Below are positions 33,711 through 44,637 of a DNA stretch of 64,000 nucleotides, one piece after another. The translations under genes were made by a program, and so were the position numbers. Under the pieces are notes generated by a model. That model worked only from the letters and a program-made list of their open reading frames with translations. It was not told the DNA's origin and ran no database searches. Position 1 is the stretch's first letter. Each line of letters starts with the position of its first letter. The stretch comes from Gordius sp. MW1. Lineage: Eukaryota; Nematomorpha; Gordioida; Gordea; Gordiidae. The stretch lies in assembly GCA_964036665.1 (NCBI GenBank), contig OZ038527.1:6200001-6264000 (forward strand), read 5' to 3'.

Positions 33711-36700
33711 GTAAGTATACGATTGATTTGAATAACGCCAGAAATTTTTTTCTAAATATATGTTATTTTTACATTAATAAATTTCTTTGTCTAGCTCATT
33801 CATGGGCGTACCCAGGGGGGGGGGCGGCTGCCCCTCCCCCAAATTAAAAAAAAAATTTCAATATACAAACCCTTAAAAATTAAAAAAAAATTATGTTTTG
33901 CCCCCCTTCTTCTTTGAACTTAATTTAAATTATTACAGATGCTTATAGCAAATTTACACATAAATTTAAATTATTTTGGTAAATTTAAATTTGAGATTAT
34001 ATTACTAGTTGTGTTTGTGTAGTTATCATTTATTTCCTATTCCTAATTTTTTTTTACGTTGGAAGGAAAATTCTTGAATAGTCGAGTTTCTTTTCTTCTT
34101 TTTTTTTGGTCGCAGGAAAATTTTTAAATAGTTGAGTTTTTTTTTTTTTGGTCGCAGGAGAATTTTTAAATAATCAAGCAAAAAAATTTTAATCTGCCCC
34201 CCCCCTAATTCAAAACCTGGGTACGCCCATGAGCTCATTAACGACTTTATAATTTCGTCTTGGTTAATTGGACTTGGCTAAAGACTTATTAACTAGTGCA
34301 TTGATGACATTTAATTTTGCGGCAGACGATATAATAACAAAACGGATTTAAAATTAAAGCAAATAATATTTAATTTCCTTTTAACTTGATGAGTCAATAA
34401 TAATTTTAAATATGTTAATAAGCTGGCCATTTTTAAATTTTAAATACTTAAAATCAATTATTAAAATTATTACTTATTCACGGTGATTTATTGGCTTTTC
34501 CAAGATTCAAAATATTTTTTATATTTATGTTGAATTCTTTTTTATAATAGAAATTGATTTATAAGTAACATGAGTATTAATGATAATTTGTAGAAAGTTG
34601 CTCAAAAAGATTACAAGCCTAACGATTTTAGACCATGACTCTGAGCAAAATTTGATTTTAACCAATGCAATGTACCCATCCCCTCTACCCAATCCTCCGA
34701 TGCTAACCATTTTGGTGGCTGATAAAGCTGGTATGGTTTACAAATATTTTATATGCCGATCGTGTCCGGAAAATACCGAATCGTATAGTGTGATAGCGGC
34801 CGACAATTATAATTATAAGGTGGTATCTGACACCGAAAAGTGTTGCATTAAGCCCGTACTAGGTCACGTTTCAATGCTCCTAGATATAGTAAATTAAAGA
34901 AATATTTATTTTATTTTTATGTTTGGTCGCTTATTGCATTTAACTTAATTTATTATTGTTTCTTCAAAATGACTAAAAGTCTTGAATAGTTTTTTAACAT
35001 AATTAGCCAAAATACAAGATTGATATGCAAAAAACGTAAATAAATACTTTCAATAAACATAATATTTGTATATTATCAATAAATTTAAGTGCATCTCCTT
35101 ATATTTACTGAATTTTAGGTTCACAAATAGATTAAAATACGATTTATTTAGTATAAATAGTTAATAAATTTTTTCGATTTATTAGCTCGTTACACCCGAC
35201 GCCAAATATGTAATTACTAGTGATAGGGACGAGAAAATTAGAGTCAGCCATTACCCCCGTTGTTACGATATACAATCCTATTGCCTCGGTCATACAAAGT
35301 ATTTTACTTCTTTTTAAAGTTGATTTGAAATGAAAACTAAATTATTTCCTTCACGTTTTTAAATCGTAACTAAAATTGCACAAATATCCGCCCCTAAAAT
35401 TAGTAGCTAGCCATCTTTGCCTCCCCTAGTTTGTTTAGGTATCCACTTTAAATAGTTATTCTTGAAACAACACGACTTAAGGCTTGTATTAATATCGGAT
35501 TTTGCTGCGCAGCAAAAATCGTTGTACTACAACATAGCCGTGTCTTTACTTCGAATTCACAGCAGATTTACATTTCAGACGCACGCAAAACATAACGCGA
35601 TTTTGTAAGATGCATTTTTCCTACGCTTAAATGTTGTATGTTTTTTAATTTTTAGGTGTCAGCAAATTTTGGATTTAATCTCAAGAGTTGAAATAAACAA
35701 AAAAACGATTTTAACTAATAAAAAACAAAATATTAATAATTACAACCTAGTTTGATCCACGAAATTGAATCGGATATTTAGACAAAGATAAATTCGCGCT
35801 ATTTGAATCTGAATCCGATATCAAGAAAAGCCCTTAGTTTATATTTTTAAATCCCTTTTTTTAACGAGGAAAGAGGATCTCACTAATTTGTGCTATAATA
35901 ATGAAAAAAATTAATTACACATTTTAAAGTAGCCTTTTTCTATGAGTTTATCTTTTCATTTTGGCTACGCAGGTTCGTAACCTCAATTTGTATTAGTCCA
36001 GCCGAGCCTAGCATATTATTTTCGGGCTCAGCAGATGGCACATTAAGATCTTGGAAATACGAAAGGGGACAACTTTTAACCACGACTTCAATTAGAAATC
36101 AGGAACGAATTCCCGAAAATTCTCAAATGTTGGTGACAAAAACAGCGGTCAGTAAATGCCTAATTGATCGACACCTTGTGTTAGTGGCTTTAGTGAAAGA
36201 GAATGAAAAGTAAGAATTAATTGTTGCTTTTACACAAAGCTTTAAACGGCGCTCATGGGTGTGGTTGTTTCTTTAAATGAAAATATTTGCATTTGTGCGA
36301 AAAAAAATTGTATTACAATGATTTATATTATTATTTAAAATATCATTTTCTAAGTATTAACATGCATGTTTTTAGCCAATTTATAGAATCTCTACTATTA
36401 AACTAGATTTTTATTTAAATCTCGACAACTTAGATACATATACTCTCGTTTAGTTAGAATTAAAATTTTGAATTAACAAAATTGTCCTGCTCAAAAAGTA
36501 ACGAGTAATTTTATCATTGTGAGTTTTTATTTTAAACTAGGAGTTGGGTTCTAATATATAAAGTTGGATCAAGCGTAAATCAAGGTTGCGCTGAAGAGTT
36601 GAAGCTGTTTCAAAAAATTGAGCCAGAGCAATTACAGACCTTTGAAGATTTTTGCTTTGGTCTCGAGAATACTCCCCTTCGGTTGTACTTATTGCAGGGC

Positions 36701-37089
36701 AATTCTAGCCCCATCAATAAAATTGAGATTTTTGAATTTTTCCAGGTATTTTCACCTTTAATCTTTTGGTTGAATTTTTATTTATTTATTAAGGACAGGT
36801 CAAACTTTGTCAAAAATTCTAAGAATACAGTAGAAAATGGTCAAGTGGATTGCTCTGACTATAAACTTGAATATGATATTGCTCAACGTTAGTAACAAGT
36901 TATTTAATTTATTTAACTTTATTTCATTCTTTTCTTTTTAAAAAAAATTATGTTTCTTTTGCAGATGTGCTTTTTGAAAAGGGCGACAATTTTTATGAGG
37001 AAATTAATGTGGAATTTGCCGAAGATGGCTCGACTGAATACTACAAAAATAAAAAGCTCAAGAAAATTTCAAACGGCGATAATATTTGA
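33544..37089 (+). CDS. WDR4: WDR4 (Trm82-like), non-catalytic subunit of tRNA (guanine-N7) methyltransferase
   Basis: WDR4 is a WD-repeat protein that stabilises METTL1 (Trm8) in making m7G46 in tRNAs, in the nucleus. Six exons: 33544-33710, 34594-34888, 35186-35298, 35973-36209, 36541-36887, 36965-37089. All phases match, giving 427 residues against about 412 in human. Diagnostic blocks are [33 protein letters not shown], then [14 protein letters not shown] and [15 protein letters not shown], all strongly WDR4/Trm82. The C-terminal tail is Lys-rich. An AATAAA lies at 37109-37114, just after the stop. The gene is 0.6 kb downstream of RER1 on the same strand. Intron 1 holds a hAT-type MITE and intron 3 a second MITE family. 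A 48-nt in-frame stretch in exon 5 may be a tiny intron; without it the protein is 411 residues. Confidence 0.95.
33801..34231. mobile_element. hAT-type MITE, CATGGGCGTA family, with exact 8-bp duplication
   Basis: Ends CATGGGCGTACCCAGG and CTGGGTACGCCCATG carry compensating changes in both arms. The exact flanking duplication AGCTCATT lies at 33793-33800 and 34232-34239. At 431 bp it is longer than the other copies because of an internal duplicated T-rich segment with GGTCGCAGGA. It lies in WDR4 intron 1. Confidence 0.9.
34594..34888 (+). CDS. WDR4: WDR4 exon 2
   Basis: Acceptor TTTGTAG and donor GATATA|GTAAAT. Contains [14 protein letters not shown] and ends GHVSMLLDI, the most characteristic WDR4 motif, in phase 0. 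Confidence 0.92.
35186..35298 (+). CDS. WDR4: WDR4 exon 3
   Basis: Encodes [20 protein letters not shown] and YCLGHTK. The [10 protein letters not shown] block is nearly invariant in WDR4/Trm82. Acceptor TTATTAG, donor ACAAA|GTATTT in phase 2. Confidence 0.93.
35480..35833. mobile_element. MITE, AGGCTTGT...ATATCGGATT family (copy 1)
   Basis: Ends AGGCTTGTATTAATATCGG and CCGATATCAAGAAAAGCCC are inverted. It lies in WDR4 intron 3. Related copies are at 49325-49659 and, inverted, at 54415-54740. TTA flanks may be a 3-bp target duplication. Confidence 0.75.
35973..36209 (+). CDS. WDR4: WDR4 exon 4
   Basis: Begins [20 protein letters not shown] and continues [15 protein letters not shown], a WD blade, then a less conserved blade ending [12 protein letters not shown]. 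Acceptor CTACGCAG, donor GAAAA|GTAAGA. Confidence 0.93.
36541..36887 (+). CDS. WDR4: WDR4 exon 5 (possible internal 48-nt intron)
   Basis: Starts [11 protein letters not shown] and runs to YDIAQ with donor CAAC|GTTAGT. Bases 36746-36793 begin GTATTT, end TTAAG, are T-rich, and encode an odd hydrophobic run ([15 protein letters not shown]). Being 48 nt and in frame, they could be either an intron or coding. Confidence 0.85.
36965..37089 (+). CDS. WDR4: WDR4 exon 6 with stop codon
   Basis: Acceptor TTTTGCAG. Encodes [17 protein letters not shown] and a Lys-rich end, stop TGA at 37087-37089, polyadenylation signal 20 nt later. The intron before it is only 77 nt. Confidence 0.9.
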
Positions 37090-37108
37090 TCAAATTGATG
37101 TTTTTGTC

Positions 37109-37114
37109 AATAAA
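37109..37114 (+). promoter_or_regulatory. Polyadenylation signal of WDR4
   Basis: AATAAA 20 nt after the WDR4 stop codon. Confidence 0.6.
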
Positions 37115-37862
37115 ATTTAATTTTTAATTAGAAATGTGTTATGAGTTGTAATAGTTTAAACTACCCATTGATTGATAAGTTATTTATCCTGTTCCAATGT
37201 TCTGGTGATTTTAATGGGCCTTGTTAAATTGGATTAAAGTGGACAATTTTTTGAATTCAGCCAGACTTTCATTAATTTAAAATATATGTTTGGAGTATGG
37301 ACAAGACGACTCCATTTCAATGGCTATGGTCATTTTAATATCCTTCTTAAAACCTGGTACAGGTTATATATATGTGATTAAACATAAAACTCGGGCCTTC
37401 GGCCCTCGTGGGAAGGGGGAGGGGGGAAGGGAAGGGGGAACGACTCATCTATACTCCGTATAAATGTATCATATTTGCTATGCAATTTATGGGCGAGAAA
37501 GGTGGGAAGGGGCGAGAATGCTTATAGGGGGGTATTAAATGCAAAATAATTGGACTGACGGGCATAGGGTAAATATCAATGTTAACCAATTCCAAATAGA
37601 AAAAAAAATTAAAATTTCGATTCACAATTTGGCCAATGGTCACTTTTTTCATTGGTCAGTAGCCAGGACACGGTCAAAAAGGATATAAATACATAAGAGA
37701 CGATTAAAAAACGAAAAAAAAATTTCAAATCACAATTTGGCCAATGGTCACTTTTTTCCATTGGTCAATAACAATAGACGGTCTATAAATAAATACGAGT
37801 CTAAAAAAACGAAAAAAAAATTTTGATTCACACTTTGGCCAATGGTGATTTTTTCCCTTTCA

Positions 37863-38215
37863 AGTCAACTCACAAAGGGTCAACTCACAAATCGTTAACA
37901 GGAGTTAACGATCGTTAACCTTTTTATAATGCGCATGCGTATGCATTTAACAGACCAATCAGATAGCTGCGCATTTATCAGATTTTTAATAATGCGCATG
38001 CGTATGCATTTAACAATTATTGCTGCACTATAAAATTTCAAGGAACAGGGTTAAAGTTCGGGGTAGTGTTTTAGGTCAGCGTTTTAGGTTAGGATTAGAT
38101 GCACAAATTCCTCCCCATTTGAGCTTTAATTCTAATATATTAATTATTTAAATCGTTAACCCTTTTTATAATGCGCATGCGTCATACATCGTTAACCCTT
38201 ATTTGTGAGTTGGAC
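37863..38215. mobile_element. Candidate MITE with GTCAACTCACAAA ends, inside copy C
   Basis: GTCAACTCACAAAGGGTCAA and GTTAACCCTTATTTGTGAGT are inverted, with several GCGCATGCGTATGCATTTAA palindromic blocks inside. The host sequence ATGGTGATTTTTT is present on both sides. Confidence 0.5.
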
Positions 38216-38490
38216 CTATGGTGATTTTTTTCATCGGTCAGTAACCAGCGGACGGTCAAAAAGTCATATAATCAATGGTATTAACAAAAACAATATATTA
38301 ATTTAATTTAAAAAAAAATAGAAATTTTGCCCTCTCCGGGATTCGAACCCACATTAGTAAAGGCATAGGCTTTTGTAGGGGCACAGGGACCCACATTAGT
38401 AAAGGCATAGGCTTTTATAGGGGCATAGGGACCCATATTAGTAGAGGCGTAGGCCCTTGTAGGAAAGGGCATAGGGTATTTATCAATGTT

Positions 38491-38500
38491 AACCTAATAT
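38491..38500. repeat. Target-site duplication, left copy (foldback element)
   Basis: AACCTAATAT, identical to 41927-41936. Undisrupted relatives of this site (for example 42892-42901) read straight through to ACCCAATTCAAA. Confidence 0.85.
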
Positions 38501-38869
38501 AGTGTTGTTAATCTGCTAAATGGGTTCTGCTGGTATAGTGCTAAACCTGGTAATAGGCACATATCTCCTACCATTACCATCATTATTAAGCAGCACATGC
38601 TGCTTAACCCGGTTACTAGCATGGCAGATTAAAGTTGCCATGGTTGCTGGTTGGGAGAGATGTAAGTAACCGGGCATTTGGCAGATTGGATTGATATAAC
38701 CGTGGTATTGAGCAGGCTTGTTTTAAACTAAACATGGTTTTTAGCAAATTTATGCTTAGCTTACTATTAGAGTTGGTAGCTGTCATATAATGCTAATCAA
38801 TATTTAAATCATTTATTAATACAAAAATGGTGATTAAAAAATTTAAATATATTATAAATTTGCCCCGTT

Positions 38870-40105
38870 ATTTGCCCCCCCCCCCTAATTTTTTATCCTC
38901 TTTCTCACCAGGGGGGAGGGGGGGTGTTTTGCCCCCCCCCTTATTTTTTATCCTCTTTCTCACCAGGGGGGAGGGGGGGGGGGGTGTTTTGCCCCCCCCC
39001 ACACCCCCCCCCCCCCCCCCCTTTATTTTTTACCCTCTTTCTCACCAGGGGGAGGGGGGGGGGGGTGTTTTGCCCCCCCCCCCCAATTTTTTACGCTCTT
39101 TCTTACCAGGGGGGAGGGGGGGTGTTTTGCCCCCCCCCCCTTATTTTTTATCCTCTTTTTCACCAGATGGGAGGGGGGTGTTTTGCCCCCCCCCCCCTTA
39201 TTTTTTATCCTCTTTTTAACCAGAGGGGAGGGGGGGGGGTATTTTGCCCCCTCCTTTTTTTATCCTCTTTTTGACCAGAGGGGAGGGGGGGGGGGGGGTG
39301 TTTTGCCCCCCCCCCTATTTTTTATCCTCTTTATGACCAGAGGGGAGGGGGGTGTTTTGCCCCCCCCCCTAATTTTTTACGCTCTTTCTTGCCAGGGGGG
39401 AGGGGGGGGGGTGTTTTGACCCCCCCTTTTTTTTATCCTCTTTTTGACCAGATGGGAGGGGGGTGTTTTGCCCCCCCCCCCTTATATTTTATCCTCTTTT
39501 TGACCAGAGGGGAGGGGGGCTATTTTTTATCCTCTTTTTGACCAGAGGGGAGGGGGGGTGTTTTGCCCCCCCCCCCTTATTTTTTATCCTCTTTTTGACC
39601 AGAGGGGAGGGGGGGGTGTTTTGCCCCCTCCCCTATTTTTTACGCTTTTTCTCACCAGGGGCGGTGTTCACCAGGCTTATTTTTTATCCTCTTTCTGAAA
39701 AGTAGGCAGGGGGGGTCTGGCCCCCCCCCCCCTAATTTTTATCCTCTTTCTGACCAGGGGGGGTGTTTTGCCCCCTCCCCTCTTTTTTACGCTTTTTCTC
39801 ACCAGGGGGGGTGTTCATCAGGAGGGGGGGGGGGGTTTGCCCCCCCCCCCCTCATTTTTTATCCTCTTTCTGACAAGAGGTCAGGGAGGGGTCTTTTGCC
39901 CCCCCTAACTTTTTATCCTCTTTCTGACCAGAGGGGTGTTTTGCCCCCCCCCCTATTTTTTACGCTTTTTCTCACCAGGGGGGGGGGGTGTTTTGCCCCC
40001 TCCCCTTATTTTTTATCCTCTTTTTTACCAGTGGGCCTTCCCTGATTTTTACCCTGATTTTTAACCGGTGGTAGGAGAGGGGGGTCATTTGCCCCCCCCC
40101 CCCGA
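38870..40105 (+). repeat. Left arm array of C-run/G-run minisatellite
   Basis: About 20 units, each with a C-run, TATCCTCTTTCTCACCAGGG-type core and a GGGGG(A)GGGGG run followed by TGTTTTG. Homopolymer lengths vary from unit to unit. Long apparent reading frames here come from the repeats. Confidence 0.9.
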
Positions 40106-40119
40106 TTTTTTACAACTCA

Positions 40120-40449
40120 GATGCGTGATAATTGCCCTAACAATTGTCAATTTTCAAGCTAATTCAATTTTTTAAACGTTAATCTAGTGGTGAAAAATTA
40201 GCTAAAACACAAATTATATTTTGTTAACTTAGATGAGTGATAATTGTTATAATTGTCAATTTTATAGCTAATTTAATTTTTTAAACGTTAATCTAGTGGT
40301 AAAAAATTATCTAAAACACAAATTATATTTTGTTAACTTAGATGAGTGATAATTGTTATAATTGTCAATTTTCTAGCTAATTTAATTTTTTAAACGTTAA
40401 TCTAGTGGTAAAAAATTATCTAAAACACAAATTTTATTTTGTTAACTTA
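40120..40449. repeat. Central 109-bp tandem repeat, three copies
   Basis: GATGAGTGATAATTGTTATA recurs at 40120, 40232, 40341 and partially at 40450, with CGTTAATCTAGTGGTAAAAA in each unit. This separates the two GC-tract arms. Confidence 0.9.
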
Positions 40450-40475
40450 GATGAGTTACAAAACCCTAACCCTAG

Positions 40476-41572
40476 TGGGGGGGGCAAAACACTCCCCCTC
40501 CCCTCTGGTCAAAATAAGGATAAAAAGTAAGGGGGGCAGAACACCCCCCTTCCTCCCCTCCCCCCCTGGTGAGAAAGAAGATAAAAAATAAGGGGGGGGG
40601 GCAAAACACCCCCCTCCCCCCTGGTAAGAAACAGCGTAAAAAATTAGGGGGGGGGGCCAAACACCCCCCTGCCCCCTGGTGAGAAAAAGCGTAAAATAAG
40701 GGGGGGGGGCAAAACACCCCCCCCCCTCCTGCCTGGTCAAAATAAGAATAAAAAATAAGGGGGGGGGGCAAAACATCCCCCCCCCTCCCCTGGTGAGAAA
40801 GAGGATAAAAAATAAAGGGGGGGGGGGCAAAACACCCCCCCCCCCCCCCTCCCCCTGGTGAGAAAAAGCGTAAAAAATAAGGGGGGGGCAAAACACCCCC
40901 CCCCCTCCCCCCTGGTGAGAAAAAGCGTAAAAAATAGTGGTGGGGGGCAAAACACCCAAAATAAGGATAAAAAATAAGGGGGGGGGGCAAAACACCCCCC
41001 CCCCCTGGTGAGAAAGAGCGTAAAAAATTAGGGGGGGCAAAACACCCCCCCTCCCCCCTGGTGAGAAAGAGGATAAAAAATAAAGGGGGGGGGGGGCAAA
41101 AAAACACCCCCCCCCCCCTCCCCCCTGGTAAGAAAGAGCGTAAAAAATTAGGGGGGGGGCAAAACACCCCCCCCCCCCCCCCCTGGTAAGAAAGAGCGTA
41201 AAAAATTAGGGGGGGGGGAGGGCAAAACACTTCCCCCCCCCTCCCCCCTGGTGAGAAAGAGGATAAAAAATAAGGGGGGGGGGGCAAAACACCCCCCCCC
41301 CCCCTGGTAAGAAAGAGCGTAAAAAATTAGGGGGGGGGGCAAAACACCCCCCCCCCCCCCTCCCCCCTGGTGAGAAAGAGGATAAAAAATAAGGGGGGGG
41401 GGCAACACACCCCCCCCCCTCCCCTCTCGTCAAAAAGAGGATAAAAAATAAGGGGGGGGGGGCAAAACACCCCCCCCCCCCACCCCTGGTAAGAAAGAGG
41501 ATAAAAAATTAAGCCCCCCCCCCTCCGCCCTGGTGAGAAAGAGGATAAAAAATTAGGGGGGGGGCAAAATAA
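40476..41572 (-). repeat. Right arm array of C-run/G-run minisatellite (inverted)
   Basis: The same units as the left arm in the opposite orientation: CTGGTGAGAAAGAGGATAAA cores between G-runs and C-runs, about 20 copies. Confidence 0.9.
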
Positions 41573-41926
41573 CGGGACAAATTTATAATATATTTAAATT
41601 TTTTAATCACCATTTTTGTATTAATAAATGATTGAAAAATATTGATTAGCATTATATGGCAGCTACCAACTCTAATAGTAAGCTAAAATTAAATTTGCTA
41701 AAAACCATGTTTAGTTTAAAACGAGCCTGCTCAATACCACGGTTATATCAATCCTATCTGCCAAAAGCCCGGTTACTTACATCTCTTACAACCAAGCAAC
41801 CATGGTTGCCAGTGATAGCAACCGGGTTATTAAGCAGCATGATGCTGGTTATGATGATGGTAATGGGCGAGATGTATGCTACTACCATAGGTTATGGTAG
41901 TAGCATTTTGGCATTTTAACAACACT

Positions 41927-41936
41927 AACCTAATAT
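41927..41936. repeat. Target-site duplication, right copy (foldback element)
   Basis: AACCTAATAT, identical to 38491-38500. Confidence 0.85.
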
Positions 41937-42398
41937 ACCCAATTCAAAAACAAAAAAATAAAATTTCGATTTATTTAGCCAATGGTCATTTTTTCATTGG
42001 TCAGTAGCCAGCGGACGGTCAAAAAGTCATATTATCAATGTTATTAACAAGAACAAAATATTAATTTAATTTAAAAAAAAAACAATATATTAATTTGAAA
42101 AAAAACGAAAAAAAATTTTGATTCACACTTTGGCCAATGGTGATTTTTTTCATTGGTCAGTAGCCAGCGGACGGTCAAAAAGTCATATAATCAATGGTAT
42201 TAACAAGAACAATATATTAATTTAATTTAAAAAAAAAAAAATTTTGCCCTCTCCGGAATTCGAACCCACATTAGTAGAGGCATAGGCTTTTGTAGGGGCA
42301 CAGGGACCCACATTAGTAAAGGCATAGGCTTTTGTAGGGGCATAGGGACCCATATTAGTAGAGGTGTAGGCCCTTGTAAGAAAGGGCATAGGGTATTT

Positions 42399-42878
42399 TA
42401 GAGATGCACCGATACCACCATTTTGTGCCGATACCGATACCAGCCGATACCTAAGATTTTTTTGCCGATATCGATACCATGCCGATACTTATAATAAAAA
42501 AAATTTTTATACTAAAAAATATATGCAAATTAATAACTCCATAGTGTATCTAAAGAATCCATCTAAGGCTTAATATATAATAATTTTTAAAATAAAACAA
42601 TATATACTTAAAAGCGCAGTTATTCGGGACAGATGGTCAATGAGTTTATTATACTCCGCATAGAAATATTTATAGCCAATCAAATGAAACAATTTTAAAA
42701 AATTTAAAAAGTCCTCTATTTTTTAATGGTAGGAGATACTATAAATATAATTTTTTGAGTTTCATATTGAAAAAGGTATCGGCTTGGTAATTGCCGATAC
42801 TAACAAAGTATCGGCCGATACTTTTGGCAAGGTATCGGCGCCGATACCATGCCGATACTTGGTATCGGTGCATCTCTA
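42399..42878. mobile_element. Non-autonomous hAT-like element (TAGAGATGCACCGATACC)
   Basis: Ends TAGAGATGCACCGATACC and GGTATCGGTGCATCTCTA are perfect inverted repeats, with further GCCGATACC/GGTATCGGC repeats inside. GTATTT occurs on both sides (6 bp). No transposase remnant found. Related in its ends to the element at 56804. Confidence 0.8.
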
Positions 42879-43289
42879 GTATTTATCAATGTTAACCTAA
42901 TATACCCAATTCAAAGACGAAAAAATAAAATTTCGATTTATTTGGCCAATGGTCATTTTTTTCATTGGTCAGTAGCCAGCGGACGGTCAAAAATTCATAT
43001 TATCAATGTTATTAACAAGAACAAAATATTAATTTAATTTAAAAAAAAAAATTAAAAAAATTCGTCCTCTCCCGGGATTGAACTCAAGACCTCCAGGTCA
43101 TAAAGCTGGCGCCAATAACTTGGTGGACGACATACGGACGACGGACGGACAACAAAAAACGAGCCCATAAATTGCATAGCAATTAAAAGTAACCCAGAAC
43201 TCGTTTTTTATTAGTAAATTTGTGAATTGGGGAGAGTAAACCCTTTCAAAACTCGACCCAAAATGTTTATTTAAAAAAAACTCTGTTTA

Positions 43290-43367
43290 GTCTATGGTTT
43301 TGACCCTCCCCCTAATTGAACTTAGAACATTTTCGTCACCCCCAATCCAAACCTGGCTACGCCCATG
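43290..43367. mobile_element. Half MITE, CTGGCTACGCCCATG end
   Basis: Right end CCTGGCTACGCCCATG with C-rich subterminal sequence. The left end is missing or unrecognisable. Confidence 0.45.
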
Positions 43368-44501
43368 CAATAATTATAGCAACGATTAAACTTTGCTGTA
43401 ATTTTGGCGTTAAAATATATTAAAAACAGCTTATTCCCGATAATTCATTAAAGCGTGCGAGAACGTTTTAAACACAAAGGATAAAGTTTCTATATCTTGG
43501 GAGTTGACATTTAATGCAAATTAGCACTTGGTCAATTTTATATCATAACCGTCTAAAAAATTGTGAACTTCTCAGGAAACTTTATAAATCTTTATTGATC
43601 AACTAATTGCCCCTAGTTAGTGTAAATCCTGGTCATACTTATGAAATAAGAGATGAATAAAAGGCATGCCTTAACTTTTCTTTATTTGTAATATAGAATA
43701 GGAATCTAAAACTATGAATATAAATATGAATAGGCGGGAGTAATAACAAAATGGGTAGAACATATTACAATATCGTTAATCGAATTCGTGAGATGATAGA
43801 AGTTATCTTCTGATTGTAAATGATATCTTTCATATCTCTGTTCTGAGTAAAATAAAAGTATATGCTATTGGGTATCTCATATAAATTAGGCGCAATTATA
43901 TTACGAGAAGAATCACATTTTTTGTGTAAAGGAAATATATTTTTGCTTTTTTTTCTCTATATATATAATAACAATTCTATGATGGGGGAGCATATATTAC
44001 TTTTTCGACAATATTCATATACGCAATATATTATAAATATATAAACAGATAAACATACATATATATGTATCAAAATGCCATTTGAAGAGAAAGTATCTAA
44101 TGTGCATCCCACGAAAACAGGATTAGAGAAAAGGGGACTAATTGCCTAAACAGAACCTTCGGGCGAATGCATAACGTATATAATGGTAGATAAAGTTGAC
44201 GTTCACAAAATTTTGAGCGAAAACGTTTATGTAATTTAGTGATGGGATAGATTGTTCGCTGACAATGTACCAGATTGACTAGGGTCGGTGTTAATATAAT
44301 ATCAAAAAAAGGTGTGTAAAGAACTTCAGAAAAATTAAAATACGTTTTTTAAAGAGCATCAACATACGCGAACACACACGCTTAACGATTAATTAAAACG
44401 TATTTTCTAAAGATATCAATACTAACTACTAACTAATAAAAAATTCACGACTTAATGTTTCTAGTGCTACTAATGACAAATTTTGAAGATCGATCTTTAA
44501 T
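43368..44501. other. Downstream flank of DDIT4-like gene
   Basis: AT-rich, likely including the 3' untranslated region of the minus-strand gene. A minus-strand AATAAA occurs near 43680. No other gene seen. Confidence 0.4.
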
Positions 44502-44637
44502 TCATTCCTCGGCAGAGGTGGTGTCATCGCAGCCACGGAATAATTTCTTTTTCTTGAGAGAGTAATGCTTGGACACTATGATAGGCGCTTTTTTGAATAA
44601 TCTTTTCGGTAACAGGTGACGTAATTTTGTCAAAAAT
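44502..44637 (-). CDS. DDIT4: DDIT4-like coding exon 3 with stop codon
   Basis: Acceptor ACTCTTCAG. Reads FLTKLRHLLPKRLFKKAPII, then VSKHYSLKKKKLF and an acidic tail, matching the C-terminal segment of REDD1/scylla. The single leading base completes the split Arg codon. Stop TGA at 44504-44502. Confidence 0.92.

Larger units (their letters stand above)
38501..41926. mobile_element. 3.4-kb foldback transposon with GC-tract satellite arms
   Basis: Outermost bases AGTGTTGTTAA and TTAACAACACT are inverted. About 370 bp of each terminus is a non-tandem inverted repeat (38501-38875 and 41575-41926). Next come arrays of about 55-60 bp units, each with a C-run, a TTTTTTATCCTCTTTCTCACC-like core and a G-run, about twenty on each side and in opposite orientation. 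The middle (40120-40449) is three copies of a 109-bp AT-rich unit. A 10-bp duplication flanks it. No transposase. Superfamily is open: the 10-bp duplication and foldback form suit Mutator-like or FB-type elements. Confidence 0.85.
37388..43180 (+). mobile_element. Array-bearing element, copy C, with nested insertions
   Basis: Opens with GGGCCTTCGGCCCTCGTGGG, the AAGGGG tract and TTGCTATGCAATTTATGGGC, and closes with GACGGACGGACAACAAAAAA and GAGCCCATAAATTGCATAGC (43155-43180). It holds a few CCAAT-hairpin units, repeated GGCATAGGCTTTTGTAGGGG direct repeats, and is split by the foldback element (38501-41926) and an hAT copy (42399-42878). Both insertions hit the same motif family (TATCAATGTTAACCTAATAT). 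Confidence 0.65.

Noticed and set aside
38827-39705. Long open frames rich in Pro, Gly and Phe in the left GC-tract arm
   Set aside because: They repeat with the minisatellite unit in several frames and encode only the repeat; no start context, domain or splice support.
40456-41433. Frames of up to 271 codons on the minus strand in the right GC-tract arm
   Set aside because: Mirror image of the left-arm frames; an effect of stop-free GC runs, not a gene.
41656-41919. 87-codon frame starting MAATNSNSKLK
   Set aside because: Lies wholly inside the terminal inverted repeat of the foldback element; the left arm's counterpart does not keep it open.
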